Numbered from the stretch's first letter, positions 31,288-42,944 are shown. The stretch is 64,000 bases of DNA from Onthophagus taurus (GCF_036711975.1 NC_091973.1:20956001-21020000); one strand, 5' to 3'. Notes: generated by a model from the letters alone, not told the origin. Numbers and translations: made by a program.

Positions 31288-31862
31288 CTAATTTTTACCT
31301 AGGTGTTCCATTATCAGGCGTGCGGAATGCGTAGCAACGCTATATGCCGCTCTCCTGACCATTTGCTGGAAGGCATGGTCCATCACTCCCAGCTGCTGAA
31401 CGGCTTTCTTGAGGGTTTTGTGTTCCTCCGTCTTTACAACACCTCCCAAACTGCATACTGTAAAGATGGCCAGCTGCACATGGCAATGATGTGCCGCCCT
31501 TAGTTCTTCTACTAGGTTTAAGTTGCGGGGGATGTGATGGAGGTAGAGGTCTTTCCATTCTCTTGTTCGACGGATATGTATATGTCTGGTTTGTTGTGGT
31601 GTAGCTTTTTGTCCGTAATAATCTGTTGTCCTGCTCTTAGTGAGATTATTTTTTTACCCCATTTGTAGTTTATTGCCGCCTTGCCATATTGCAGCTACCT
31701 TACCACTTCTTCCGGGGCTTTCGTTGTTGATAGGATGGATTTCAGCAACCTGTTCTTTTATGCTTTTTATAACCGTTTTGATGTCTATGTTTTCCTCAAT
31801 TGAGTATTTCTTTCTGATGTATTCGTAGTCTCCTAGGGGGTTCTACAGCCCCTGCGTTTTGG
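31288..31862 (-). pseudogene. RLE-type LINE, C-terminal part
   Basis: Minus-strand frames contain LGDYEYIRKKYSIEENID, then TDKKLHHNKPDIYISVEQ and, after a frameshift, LYLHHIPRNLNLVEEL, QLAIFTVCSLGGVV and LKKAVQQLGVMDHAFQQM. NKPDIYI followed by further strands resembles the restriction-like endonuclease domain that ends R2/NeSL/CRE-group LINE proteins. It is the continuation of the RT at 39.25-40.08 kb, displaced by a 7.4-kb insertion. Confidence 0.6.
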
Positions 31863-33458
31863 GGTTTCGAACTGTTTCCTTGCCTCCGCAAGCTCCTCAT
31901 GCTCAACCAGATAATAATATCCTTTTTAGGTCCTTTTTAATCTTTATGCACCTATCAAGACATCGGTTCTACATAAGCATTACCGCCCTTGGGTTACGGA
32001 CAACAAAAACTTCTTATGAGATTGAGAGATACGGCCTATAAGAAGTTCAAATCCTCTAATTCACCATCTGATTTTACTTACTACAAACAACTACGTAACT
32101 TCACCAATATTGCACTCCAACATGAAAAGAAAGCCTTTTTATCTCACGTATTCAGGCATAATAATTCAAAAAAACTATGGGGTGCCTTCAGATCTTTGGG
32201 AGTGTATAAAAATAAAACTAGTGGCATTCCTAGTAACATTGGCGATGCTGATTCTATTAACAATTTTTTTCTATCCTCTCAAAATAACAGCCCTGGTGAT
32301 GCAGATGTTATACAATTCTATAATTGTAATTTACTGCCTCAGGTATCTGGTAGGCTGTACTTTTCGCTTGCCTCTAAAGAGGAAGTCTTTCGTACGTTAC
32401 AATCTATTAAAACTAATGCAGTTGGGTGTGATGGTATTAGCGTAGAAATGTTGTTGTGTTGCCCTGTTATTGTTCCATATTTGTGTCATATTATAAACTG
32501 TTGTCTGGAATTTGGGGTTTATCCCGACCAATGGAAAACTGCATTGGTTTCACCAATTCCAAAAAACAAGAATCCAAATGCATTGGTTGATTTACGGCCT
32601 ATTAGTATTTTAAATGTTACCTCGAAGGTTTTGGAGAGGATTGTGGCGGCGAGAATTTGGGGCCATCTTAATGAATTTAATATATTACCAGCCAATCAGT
32701 CTGGATTTCGCCCTGATTTCAGCTGTACTACGGCTCTTCTTGATGTTACCGACGATGTCTTGCGTGGGGTGGATGAGGCTAGGCTATCCTTGAACATTCT
32801 TGTTAACGATGAACAACTAAACTTTACGCACGTTGCCCGTAATTTAGGTATTGCCATGGACTCTGATTTGAGATTTAAAGGGCATGTCAGTAATCTCCTT
32901 CAAAGAGCCTACTCCACCCTTAAGCTTTTGTATTCAAGTAAAAACTTACTGCATCAACAATTAAGAATTCATTTATGCGAGTCACTTGTGTTATCCATTT
33001 TTAATTATGGGGATGCTCTGTACCACTCTTGCATCGATGCTGCGAATAGATGTCGTATTCAGAGGGTGCAGAATTCTTGCCTTCGCTTTATCTATGGTAT
33101 CAGAGGATGTGAGAGAATTTCTCATACGCTCGGTTGGGTCGGTTGGCTGAATATGTCACGACGTAGAATACTACACTCCGCTTGTCTGTATCATAAAATC
33201 CTTACTTATAAAACCCCTCCTTATTTACACAACAAAATTTGCTATCGGACAGATATTCATAATATAAATGTTAGGCACCGTTACACGTTAACAATACCGA
33301 AGCATCGGATCGAACTGTTCAAGAGAGCCTTTTCCTACTGTGTGCCTAGCATTTATAACAATATCCCACTTACTATAAAGCTGGAGAATGTGCGTGGTTT
33401 CCGAAACAAATTAAAAATTGAACTGCGGAGACAGCAGGAGGAAGCGGGCAATCATTAG
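31863..33458 (+). pseudogene. CR1/L2-like LINE ORF2, truncated and internally deleted
   Basis: Begins inside the linker after the endonuclease (YKKFKSSNSPSDFTYYKQLRN). RT blocks GCDGISVEML, LVSPIPKNKNPNALVDLRPI, SKVLERIVAARI and QSGFRPDFSCTTALL follow. It then jumps from VLRGVDEARLS to ILVNDEQLNFTHVARNLGIAMD: the palm with the catalytic YxDD and the thumb start are deleted in frame. The C-terminal domain continues to 33,458. Inactive. It lies within the RLE-type LINE on the opposite strand. Confidence 0.8.
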
Positions 33459-34371
33459 GCATATCAAGCATTTTATGACACACACACACATTACGCACTC
33501 CCTTTCATGTGGCATCTAGGCATCGCCCTTAGCCACCTTTCACACTACCTTTCACTCGACCCACTTGGCCCCCGGTTCGGATAATATCTTTCCCGGGGTT
33601 ACCGTCCCTAACCAACGTGGAGGTGGGGTCATCCTACTACCCGACGTTATCACATATCCCTCCCCCTTTCACCATCATACATCCCGCTGCCACCCTAGTG
33701 TCCGCCGTGACTTTACGTCCTCTCACGGACCATGCCGGAGTGAGGATTTTACCCCATCTTCCGACACTTCAGAGTGGCCGCTTACACTCCTTCACCAAGT
33801 GACTGTCGTGCCTTTACGGCCTCTCACAGTCCATCCCGCCAAGAGATTTTTCCATCCCATTAGCGGGACTTTAGGGGAATCACCCTAAAAAACCAGCCGT
33901 ACGCCATCGCGTCTCTCGCTGATACATCCACCCCTCCTTATATTCCACCAAACATTAAACACTTAAGAAATTTTAGCTAACTAGTAGCTAATACGCTTCT
34001 ATTTTATCATTATTTATACGATCAACACCATTATATTGATATCTCCCTTAATCCCAAATTTTCTTTGTTTCAGGTGCAGACCATCGGCCAGCCCATCGAC
34101 AAATCAACGTTCACAAGGAGCAGCAGAAATAAGGTACGAATACCCTATGTTTATAATCTCCAGTACATTACTTTACATATCTAACTACATTTCACCCATC
34201 TTTGTTTCAGATGACACATCTTTCGACTGTCACCCTACACTTAACTATCGTCTTTATAATTTGTTTTGTTTTAGGCACGTACTCACTCCCTCATGGGCTT
34301 CACTGGACTCTATGGAGCAGTCGGGATCGTCGCAAGAAGCTAATATCTCCGCAAAAAAAAAAAAAAAAATT
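33459..34371 (+). other. Non-coding sequence with a (CA)n and a 17-base A run
   Basis: Probably 3' non-coding sequence of the LINE above or a separate insertion. It has a CA repeat (33,480-33,491), a C-rich stretch, pyrimidine-AG acceptor-like sites near 34,073, 34,209 and 34,275, and a pure A run at 34,355-34,371 next to the 3' end of R1-clade copy 2. No credible protein. Confidence 0.4.
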
Positions 34372-34618
34372 ATAAAAATATAAATCCTTGTACATATAAC
34401 TATACACATGTAACTGTAAAAATATACTAAAAATATGTAACTCTGTATAAAAATATAACTCTGCAAAAATATATACTCTGTAACAATATACAACTCTCAA
34501 ACAAATAAGCAAACAAATAACAAATAAATAAATATATCTCTGAACTTTCACTTATTTTACGTTAGTATCACAGATAATTTTGGTTCAATATCACAAAGAA
34601 TTCGAAAACGTGACTAGA

Positions 34619-37600
34619 CTAGACGTTATCATTTGATACATTTTCTCGTCTGCGTATCGTAAATAACTCATCAACAAAAATCTTAAATAGTTCATACCTG
34701 TCTTGTGCTGTCATAATTTTATCATATTCCTTCCTTTCCCATCCTCTCTCGCACAATGCCTTATAATATGTATTTCGAATTTCATCGTACTTTGGGCAAG
34801 CCTCGATCATATGAACTAATGTTTCTGTTGCACCACAAGTGCACAGTCCATCTCCTCTCAGCCCAAGTTTCCTAAGATTTTCGCTTATCGGCCCATGGCC
34901 ACTTAATGCAAAACCAATATGCAACCCAACCTTTAACCATTTAGGCCATTTATTCCGAACAGTTTTAACATACATATACGTTGTTCTGCCTTTTTCTGAT
35001 ACTTCCCACCTATCCTGCCAAATTGTTTTTACCTGTATCAACGCGTTCTTTTTTATCGATTTCCTTGTATTTCCCAATAAGTCTCCGCGTATTCCTAAAA
35101 TATTCTTTGACTTACCCTTTATCTTCCAGGATGCCGCCCAGCTCGCCGCCATCTCTAAGTCGAGCGGAGCACAGCCAGCCAGCACCTGCAGGGCATCATT
35201 TGAAATTGTTCTACACAACGGAAGCATCGCTAACAACACAACTCTTTGGATTGATATCAATTTCCTGGAAAAATGTGCATTTGAGGCTCTCTCCCCCCAC
35301 ACCTCTACACCATATCCCACAATTCCCATAAATAAGCCCTTGTACAATATTCTTGTAGCATGTCGGCCCAGGCCCCATTCGCTTCGCATTATAGATCTTA
35401 ATTTATTCACTGTCATCAAGATTTTTTGTTTAATATACTCCAAATGCGGCAAGAAAGTCCACCCTTCATCCAATATTATCCCAAGATATTTTACTTTAGT
35501 ACTGTACTTTATTGTTTTTTCTTTTATCTTCAAGATAGGATATCTTTTCATTTTACCCTTTAGTAACATCATCTCTGTTTTGTTTTCCGCTATTTTTAAT
35601 TTATTTTGAGTCATCCAATCATTTACTTTTCGTAATACGCAGTTTCCTCTGTTTTCTATTTCCGTTCTACTGTTCCCTTTAATTAGAAGCAATATATCAT
35701 CCGCATAAGCCACAATATCCACACCTTCAAAATGACAAGCCAGAAGATCATCCAGAAGGATTGACCAGAATCTTGGACCCAAAACAGACCCCTGCGGACA
35801 CCCCCGCACTACCCTTCTCCCTATGATCTCCTTCCCCGCCCTTATGTTTATGTATCTGTCCTTAAAGTAATCCAACACCACACCATATACTGCCTGCGAC
35901 ACTCCAGCCAACCTAAGTCGCTTCAGGAGTGCCGGCCACCAGACCGTATCAAAGGCGGCCGCCACGTCAATGGAGACACCTAAAACATATTTATCGCTAG
36001 CCTCATTTCTTATCTGTCCTACCTTATTTATTGCGTCAACCGTTCCCATGCCTTGTTTAAATCCGTATTGTCTGTTACTATTCATGTTTTTATCTGTATA
36101 ACTCTTTTCTATTTTGTTCCAAATTACCCTTTCAAATATTTTACCCATAACTGGCAACAAGGAAATAATGCGATATGACTTTTGGTTATCCGCATCTTTA
36201 CTAATGTTCTTTATAAGCAGTGCTGCTTCCGCGCATTTCCAGGCAGTCGGAAATCGTTTACTATGCATGCAGCCATTTAAAATAGTTTTTATAATACCAG
36301 GCTTATATACCCACAACTGTCGCAGATATTCCGGGAATATCCCATCATTTCCTGGCGCTTTCCGCAGCCTCATCTGCCCTATAGCAGTATTTATTTCATG
36401 CATAGATACCCAATCATGCTCTCTATCAGCCATGTAATATATTTCATCGAGCGATTCCACCGGGCCACCCACTACCAAAGCGTCCAGCACCGCATTCACC
36501 GTCTCCCCCCACCCCCTTGTCTCTTCTCCGTTCACCTTAATTGATCTATATACCTCTCTTACTTTGAGTTTTTGCATGTGCATTTTATAGATATACCCCC
36601 AAGGGTCTTCACTATTTCTTTGAACATAACCTTTCCAACTTTCCATTTTTGCGTTTCTTATCTTTTCCTTATACTCCCTAACTCTGTCCCTGTAGTTTCT
36701 TTTCAGACCTAGTATGATTTCCTCCGCCCTTCCCTCTCTCACTCCTCTCTGCACCTCCCTCCTCATCCTTCTCACTATTCCCTTATCATAGTCCAATTCC
36801 CTATTCCACCACCTATTTCTTTTATTTCCTCCCCGCCTTCTACTCGGGAGTGTCCTAGCCATAATCGTTCCCATTCTATCGTTTAGCGTTTCTACCATCT
36901 CATCAACATTTACCAACTCATTTATCTTTTTCACAAACTCCCCATCCATAACCTCCCTCATCTCCTCCTCCACCTTTTCCCATCTAATTTTTTTGATAGT
37001 ACCAATGCAACTAATGTCTTTTTCTTTATCTTTTTCAGGTCTACCCCATTGGACAGAGAATAGGATCCCCCGATGGTCGGAGGTGGTGACAGCTTTCACC
37101 CGCCATTCGCCTACTAAGGACAGAGCCAGCCCGTTTACAATGGTCAAATCAATGTTGGATTCGCCGTTGGGCGTCCAGTAGGTAGGAATATTGCCTGCCT
37201 CATTTACTGTGTACAGGTCATTGGTAAGTATGAATTCTTGCAGAATTTCGCCCTTTCTGTCAAGTTTTCTATCGTGCCACATTGGTGATTTGGCATTGGC
37301 ATCCGCACATATAATAATTGGCACTCCCTGGAACAGACTTAAAGTATTTTGTATCTTACCTACATATGCAACAATATCATCGGAGTATTGGCAATACAAG
37401 GACACAATGACCAACATCTTTTCGCCAACGCCCAGTGTTACAACCACACAATTCTTATCAGTTAGCCCCGTTTGTATTGTTACCACCAACGTGTTATTTA
37501 AAACAAAAATAGCGGAACCTGGTTCCCCAGATCCGCATTTAATTATCCTCCCTAGATTTCTTTGCCACATGGGCTTATTTACTGGTATGTACGGTTCCTG

Positions 37601-37705
37601 TAACAGCAAAATATCAAACTTACCTTGCATTGCAAGGCACTCAATCTCTCCCATCACCGCCCTGGAGTTTTGACAGTTAAGCTGCAATATTTTCAAACTA
37701 GACAT
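34619..37705 (-). CDS. R1-clade ORF2, copy 2: endonuclease-RT, intact
   Basis: ATG 37,705 overlaps the ORF1 stop by eight bases (ATGTCTAG) and opens 1028 codons without interruption. The frame is open further upstream, but that stretch is the ORF1 zinc-knuckle region read in another phase. Motifs: LQLNCQNSRAVM, LLLQEPYIPV, ADANAKSPMWHD, SNIDLTIV, SDHRGILF; then [72 protein letters not shown]; and the C-terminal CTCGATETLVHMIEAC. All expected catalytic residues are present. Confidence 0.92.
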   Translation of the reverse strand: MSSLKILQLNCQNSRAVMGEIECLAMQGKFDILLLQEPYIPVNKPMWQRNLGRIIKCGSGEPGSAIFVLNNTLVVTIQTGLTDKNCVVVTLGVGEKMLVIVSLYCQYSDDIVAYVGKIQNTLSLFQGVPIIICADANAKSPMWHDRKLDRKGEILQEFILTNDLYTVNEAGNIPTYWTPNGESNIDLTIVNGLALSLVGEWRVKAVTTSDHRGILFSVQWGRPEKDKEKDISCIGTIKKIRWEKVEEEMREVMDGEFVKKINELVNVDEMVETLNDRMGTIMARTLPSRRRGGNKRNRWWNRELDYDKGIVRRMRREVQRGVREGRAEEIILGLKRNYRDRVREYKEKIRNAKMESWKGYVQRNSEDPWGYIYKMHMQKLKVREVYRSIKVNGEETRGWGETVNAVLDALVVGGPVESLDEIYYMADREHDWVSMHEINTAIGQMRLRKAPGNDGIFPEYLRQLWVYKPGIIKTILNGCMHSKRFPTAWKCAEAALLIKNISKDADNQKSYRIISLLPVMGKIFERVIWNKIEKSYTDKNMNSNRQYGFKQGMGTVDAINKVGQIRNEASDKYVLGVSIDVAAAFDTVWWPALLKRLRLAGVSQAVYGVVLDYFKDRYINIRAGKEIIGRRVVRGCPQGSVLGPRFWSILLDDLLACHFEGVDIVAYADDILLLIKGNSRTEIENRGNCVLRKVNDWMTQNKLKIAENKTEMMLLKGKMKRYPILKIKEKTIKYSTKVKYLGIILDEGWTFLPHLEYIKQKILMTVNKLRSIMRSEWGLGRHATRILYKGLFMGIVGYGVEVWGERASNAHFSRKLISIQRVVLLAMLPLCRTISNDALQVLAGCAPLDLEMAASWAASWKIKGKSKNILGIRGDLLGNTRKSIKKNALIQVKTIWQDRWEVSEKGRTTYMYVKTVRNKWPKWLKVGLHIGFALSGHGPISENLRKLGLRGDGLCTCGATETLVHMIEACPKYDEIRNTYYKALCERGWERKEYDKIMTAQDRYELFKIFVDELFTIRRRENVSNDNV

Positions 37706-38782
37706 AGTTTGTTTTTTCTCGGCGTAGTGCGATCTGGCGAACGAACTCTGGGCAGCTGACCGAAGTCGTCGAGTGATTACTTTGCCTATTTCTGCCCTTA
37801 CAACATTTACAGGTCGGTTCTTTAATTTTATCCGCACAGTCTTTAATTGCGTGCCCCGTCTTGGCGCAGTGCCTGCACGTGTCCTCGCCCTTGCATACTT
37901 TCGCAACATGCCCAAACTCTAGACATTTGAAACATCTTGTAACTAGGACATAATCAATTACCCTGCATGATCTGGGCCCTATATATACCCTGCCAAGTTT
38001 TACTAGCTGCTTCCAGACTTCTACCGGTACCTCGAGTATTACGTTACTTTCAACTTCTTTCTTAGCAACTCTAGTTATTATTTTCGATTCTTTGCAAAAC
38101 TTTTCGCATGTAAGCCCCATTTCAACTGTTATGTTCCTGTTATAGATATTATTCAGTAGGGTCTCCTCCGTTATGCTGTTTGGGACATCAAAAATTTGGA
38201 CCGTAGGTTTCAGACTTTTTGGTTTCTCAACTTTTAAGCCCATTTCCTTAAACTTCATACAGTCTCTCATTTTTCTTATTTCGTTTTCACTCGCAACCTC
38301 AATCACCACACCAGAGTTTCTTATCGTTCTTATTTTATCTATTTTTACGTTTCCCAAATCGCTTTCTATAACTTTACACACTCTTTCTTTAACCATCTCG
38401 CTACTAACCACATCACCCTCTTCGCAACTCTTAATTAATATTTTACTCTTTGTTTCAGGTATTCGGACGGACTTCGCCACCAAGCCAGTTCCAGTTCCCG
38501 TTCCAGCCACCACCTTCGCAAATGACCGAGACTGGGCCGAAGGACCAGCAGACTGATCAGGTACGTCACGTTTAATATCATTAAGCCTGTTTAAATATTT
38601 ATTCTGTTCCCTCAATTTCATGTTCTCCACCAACGTCTCTCTCAACGTGTCCTCGAGGCCATTCCACTTTTCGAGGATCACCACAGAAGCCTCTTTAGAT
38701 ATTTTAGATGCTGCAGACAACAGGTAAGTTTGTAAAGCAGATCTCTCTTTCTTAATTTTTTCAATCTTATCCTCCTCCCTAA
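37698..38782 (-). pseudogene. R1-clade ORF1, copy 2, N-terminus missing
   Basis: Open from the truncation point, with no native start: EKIKKERSALQTYLLSAASK, a coiled coil (WNGLEDTLRETLVENMKL), an RRM-like region (VQIFDVPNSITEETLLNNIY) and three zinc knuckles (CFKCLEFGHVAKVC, CRHCAKTGHAIKDC, CKCCKGRNRQSNH). The stop at 37,698-37,700 overlaps the ORF2 ATG. The frame is uninterrupted, which locates the ORF1 lesion in copy 1. Confidence 0.88.
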
Positions 38783-38785
38783 AAA

Positions 38786-39232
38786 AAAATTTTTATAAAA
38801 TAAAATAAATAAATATGCAAATAAATATGTAAATAAAATATATACTTATAACAAACTCTGAAATCGTATAAATATCGCTATCACACAAAACACTTAGAAC
38901 GCAGCAACTGTAACCTCATTGGTTACGATACTGCCACTGCGCAAAGCATTTTATGACACCTTGAAACCTTTGAATTGTCGTTGCACTTGGGGTGGGTGGT
39001 GGGATGGGTTTTAGATATAATTTCATTTAATACTTCCGAGGGCCAATGAAAAACAGTTTGCGCTTTCGCTAATTGACTTGGCCCTCTTTAACTCCATTGA
39101 TTGTTTATTAGTATTATTATTAGTTTATATACTTTCCTTTGTCATATGATTTTTTTTTGTATTACTCTTCTTTTTGCAATGTATTACATGGGGTTAATAA
39201 ATATTATATTATTATTATTATTATTAATATCT
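38786..39232 (+). other. LINE 3' tail with a (TTA)n run
   Basis: AT-rich tract, then non-coding sequence ending GGGGTTAATAAATATTATA and a TTA repeat (39,204-39,226). I read it as the 3' end of the plus-strand CR1/L2-like LINE. At 39,232 the opposite-strand RLE LINE resumes. Confidence 0.5.
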
Positions 39233-39247
39233 TCTGGGATACTGGAT

Positions 39248-40077
39248 CGCCGTTTCCGCCTAGATCGATCTGAATCTCAGACCGCCCAACGATGGTGTCA
39301 GGTACATACGCTGGTTCGAAGTTGTACCGCTTTTAACATTCGCGCTGACAGCAATCTTCCGAATTTCCGTGTCCAGTTTTCTGCATTTCGTCAGGGTTGA
39401 CAACACTGATTCTTCAGGGTATATTTTCCCCATGACGTATATGGCTGCCGGTAACACCCGTGTAACTACCGTGTTGAACAGTTTTCTCTTTTGGGATGCG
39501 TTTAAGCCTGAGTTCATTCTTTGTACCGCTTTTTCTGTAATTTTCGTTGTTAGTAGTTCGTAGTTATTTTGCGAGCCTCTTTCTATCTGGTAGATACCTA
39601 AATATTTGTATGCTTTGCGAATTTGTGGTATATGATCTTCATCGAACTGCTCTTGTGTTTTCATTCCTGTATCAAGTGTACCACATTTGTTATAATTCAG
39701 CTGCAGGCCCAATTCAGCCGACCCATTTTCTACAATTCCTATCGCTCTGGCTCTTGCCTCCTTTGATGACGTTTGGAACTTAATGTCATCCATATAAGTG
39801 ATAGTTTGTATTCTGCCGTGGCATGATTTTAGTAATTCCACGGTTCTATTTAGAAGCGGGCTGAGGCAGTCTCCTTGTAGGATCCCTCTCTGGATTTTTA
39901 TTGGGGGACCTAGATCTCCTTTGATTCCTTTAATCCTGGTGTGCCATTTAGTTATCGCCGCTGTTATGATATTTTTGAGTTTGGAATCCACCGGTAGAGC
40001 TTTAACTACTCGTCGTAGACTGTGGTTGCTGATGGAGTCGAAGGCCTTTTTAAAATCAAACCATACCGTAAAATACA
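39248..40077 (-). pseudogene. RLE-type LINE reverse transcriptase, 5'-truncated
   Basis: From 40,077 down: LYFTVWFDFKKAFDSI (motif A), RGILQGDCLSPLL (motif B), TYMDDIKF (motif C, with Met as in R2/R4/NeSL types), RKAYKYLGIYQIERG, then SLGGLRFRSI followed by a TAG. The C-terminal endonuclease region is found at 31.3-31.86 kb on the same strand, beyond a nested LINE. The 5' truncation point lies inside a tRNA-like sequence. Confidence 0.75.
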
Positions 40078-40139
40078 GGTCAGTGCAACCGTCCGGTAAA
40101 CGGGAGACCTGGGTTCGATTCCCGGCGCTGCTAATTTTT
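40078..40139 (+). tRNA. 3' part of a tRNA-Thr-like sequence
   Basis: GGTCAGTGCAA (D-arm end), a CCGT/ACGG stem with loop CCGGTAA (anticodon position GGT, Thr; U33 is C), GAGAC variable loop, T arm CTGGGTTCGATTCCCGG including the B box, acceptor CGCTGCT, and TTTTT (40,135-40,139) as a pol III stop. The 5' third is replaced by the RLE-type LINE. It could be a disrupted tRNA gene or a tRNA-derived SINE head; no SINE body follows. Confidence 0.55.
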
Positions 40140-40292
40140 CCTTTCTATTATTCCTGACTTCAACGTGTGAATGCTAAAAATCCTTCCTTCTGGTTGTTTG
40201 TTTATGTTACTTACACGTATTTATTATTCCAATTAATATTTGATTTTGTGAATTATTGTTACTAAATTTTAAATTATAAAATGTTGAAACCT

Positions 40293-41270
40293 TTATGCAT
40301 TTTTTAAGAAATTGGTGTTTGAATTTAGGTTATTAAAATTTTGATAAGAGCCGCACCAAGGACCTTGACATTTCAATGCTTTATCTTTGAATCTGTAGTG
40401 GTAATAACAAAGTGAAGAAGAAGAAGAAGATTGATCTTCTTTTGTACGATTTCTAGAGTTAGAACGCGATCTATATCTTTGTTGACAATTTTGACAAGTA
40501 AAATGTGGTCTATAATTATCGCTATCTTTAACTTGATTTTGAATGTTGGTAATTTGGGTTTCCATAATTGCTTGTTTTTGAGAAATATTTGTAATCAGTG
40601 ATTGACAAGAAATGTTTAGATCACTAATTGCTTTTATCAAAGATAAATTATTTTGTTGATTCTATTGAGCTGTTGAAACATCCGAATTTTGATTAATGTT
40701 GGAAATATTATTATGAGGAGCAAATTGATTAAAGGAATCCCAGATTTTATCTGCAATTTGTAAAAGATCATCAATATTTTCTTTTCCGGATGCAAGAAGT
40801 GCTACAGAGATGAATGGATTGTGGAATGCTTCCACAATTTTAAAGGGAGATCATGACTAACCATCTGTGTTCCGCCAACGGTACTCAACATACCTCAATA
40901 GAAATCAGATGGTTTTTGATTTCCCATCTCGGCACCCGACAACAGTTCATCAAGTCTTTTTTCTTCACTGAATGATAGTCGAGAAATTAAAGCAGTTTTA
41001 ATTGTATTATACATATCTATATCATATCATATATCTTTATCAGGAGGTGAAGAGATAATGTCAAAAATATTAGAAATTATATCGAAAGGCAAATTTGCAA
41101 CCACCAAATGATGCTTGGACTTATCATTTGTTATTCGAGAAATACAAAATTGGGATTCAATTTGAGTGAACCAAATTTCAGGTTTTGATGTCCAAAAGGG
41201 TGGCAATTTAAAATTTGAAGATGAATCACCATTTTGATTCGAATTTTCTGTCATATTGACGTTGATTTAT
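40293..41270 (-). pseudogene. CsRn1-like gypsy gag
   Basis: From 41,254: FKLPPFWTSKPEIWFTQIES, ITNDKSKHHLVVANLP and DIISSPPDKD are typical of this gag. Several stops follow. The distal part (to 40,293) has an Arg/Ser-rich stretch and LCYYHYRFKDKALKC, the atypical CHCC knuckle of the CsRn1 clade. Pol is absent; the element is cut at about 40,290. Confidence 0.72.
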
Positions 41271-41661
41271 TAAATTTATTAAAAGAAAATAATTTTGAAA
41301 TATATATTGCGAAGTTGTTACTTTTGGGAAGGTAAATACTTGTAACGCACTTCCCGATTCCGATGCCAATTAAAAGAAATTTAAATTATAAATTAAGTAG
41401 ATGCAAGTGATTTTCTAAATTTTGATGTTCCAGTAAGTTTGATGGCGTCGGATGATACGTCTTTCTTGATTTTAAATTTGTTCTTAAGCTCCTTTTTCTT
41501 TGATTCAATTCATTTATTTTTCATATTCAATTTGTGTTATCTTTTTCTTTTATCTTCTTAAAAATTTAATTTTTTCTTCTTAGATTTTTAACTTTTTCTT
41601 TATAAATTATCGTTGTCTTGTTCTTGCGTAGGCGTAGTCGCTTCCCGGGGTAACCAAAATA

Positions 41662-41760
41662 TGTGGGGGTATTCTCTCATATTAAAGAAATTAATGGAAA
41701 ATGATTTTTTATAGAGTAGTATAGAAATGAGAGTTCTGGCGCAGGAGCTGCTCCCCCTGT
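41662..41760 (-). repeat. CsRn1-like LTR end and primer-binding site
   Basis: Contains the 55-base repeat shared with 31.1 kb. On the minus strand it ends CCCCCACA and is followed by TGGTTACCCCGGGAAGCG, a likely primer-binding site, then the gag at 41,254. The outer LTR edge is not resolved. Confidence 0.55.
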
Positions 41761-41846
41761 GACGTTACGCTCCAATGTTATAAGATAGGGAAAGTGACCA
41801 ACTTAAATCTGGGTTGTGAAAAAAGTTACCAAGTTTGCAGAGAAAA

Positions 41847-42934
41847 TCAACTTAATAATTGTTCAAAGTGTTGTCCGTTATTAGCTAAACAATGGTACAA
41901 CCGTTGTTCAAAACTACGGCGCACATTTTCAAAAACTTCCCTTTGAATTCCACGGCAAGCTGCAGTAATTCTCTGACGAAGTTCTTCTAAATTTTGAGAT
42001 TGAGGGGTAAATACAACAGACTTTAAATGACCCCATAAAAAAAGTCTAATGGCGTCAAATCTGGTGATTTGGCTGGCCATTCTATAGGACCTCTTCGTCC
42101 TATCCATCTGTTTGAAAACGTATTATCTAACCACTGTCGTACTGGGAGAACATAGTGAGGAGGAGCTCCGTCTTGTTGAAAATGTAATTCATTCTCATCA
42201 AGTAAGGCATTTTCTTCTCTATCCAACTGATTCTCGAGAGCTTCCGTAATTAGTGGATTGATAGTATTTTCTAACATATCCAAGTACACTTCGCCGTTTA
42301 AATTTCCATCGATAAACACTGGACCAATCACTTGGTCTCCCAAAATGCCGGCCCATACATTAACTTTTTCAGGATATTGTGTATGCCCTTCTACAGTCAG
42401 ATGAGGGTTTTCATTACTCCAATATCTGCAGTTATGTTTATTTACAAATCCATTTAAAGAAAAAGTGCATTCATCACTAAAGCAGATATTTTTCACAAAA
42501 ATGTTGTTATTATTAATAATAGTGGTCACTTCTTCACAAAACTGTATTCTCCTGTCAAAATCGTCTTAAGTTAGCTCTTGATGTATTTTCAATTTATAAG
42601 GATGGAATTTGTGAAGTTTTACAACTTTATGAACAGAACCCAAGCATATACCAGTTGCACGAGATACCTGACGCAATGAAGTATTGGGGTTGATACCGAA
42701 ATGACCCAACACTTCCAGTTGAGCGGTTTCATTCAAAACTCTCGACTCATTATGTTTTATGTTGGCAACAGACCCAGTCTGAGTGAATTTCTTCGTGAGA
42801 TTCAGGACGTATGTATGAGATACGTTCTTATCAGGATGCCTTTCATTAAAAACTGCGGCAGTTCGTCGAGCACATTCATTTTGGGATCCATACATTAATA
42901 CAATTTCAATCCTTTCCTGCAAGCTGTAAACCAT
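41847..42934 (-). pseudogene. mariner/Tc1-like transposase
   Basis: ATG 42,934 starts a helix-turn-helix N-terminus (YSLQERIEIVLMYG, TGSVANIKH, NTSLRQVSRATGI). The DDE part has FSDECTFSLNGFVNKHNCRYW (first Asp region), HFQQDGAPPHY (second) and WPAKSPDLTPLDFF (third). A TAA (about 42,566) follows HQELT in the same frame, and a one-base change in a T run (about 42,036) shifts the end, LKSVVFTPQSQNLEELRQRI. Its promoter side was cut by the BEL element; the sequence resumes at 49,243. Confidence 0.85.
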
Positions 42935-42944
42935 TATTGCTGTT

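Larger units (their letters stand above)
34372..38785 (-). mobile_element. R1-clade LINE, copy 2 (5'-truncated)
   Basis: Minus strand: ORF1 lacking its N-terminus, complete ORF2, then about 250 bases of AT-rich 3' sequence. TTATAAAA-type sequence flanks both ends, but a target duplication cannot be separated from AT-rich background. It lies inside the CR1/L2-like LINE region. Confidence 0.85.

Noticed and set aside
34040..34360. Multi-exon host gene with tttcag acceptors
   Set aside because: Exon-like pieces are tiny and encode nothing recognisable; left as non-coding sequence.
34839..35609. Plus-strand 256-residue frame
   Set aside because: Antisense of the intact R1-clade ORF2; no motifs.
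37706..37915. Extended N-terminus for R1-clade ORF2 copy 2
   Set aside because: This is the ORF1 zinc-knuckle region in another phase; the overlapping ATG at 37,705 starts the conserved protein.
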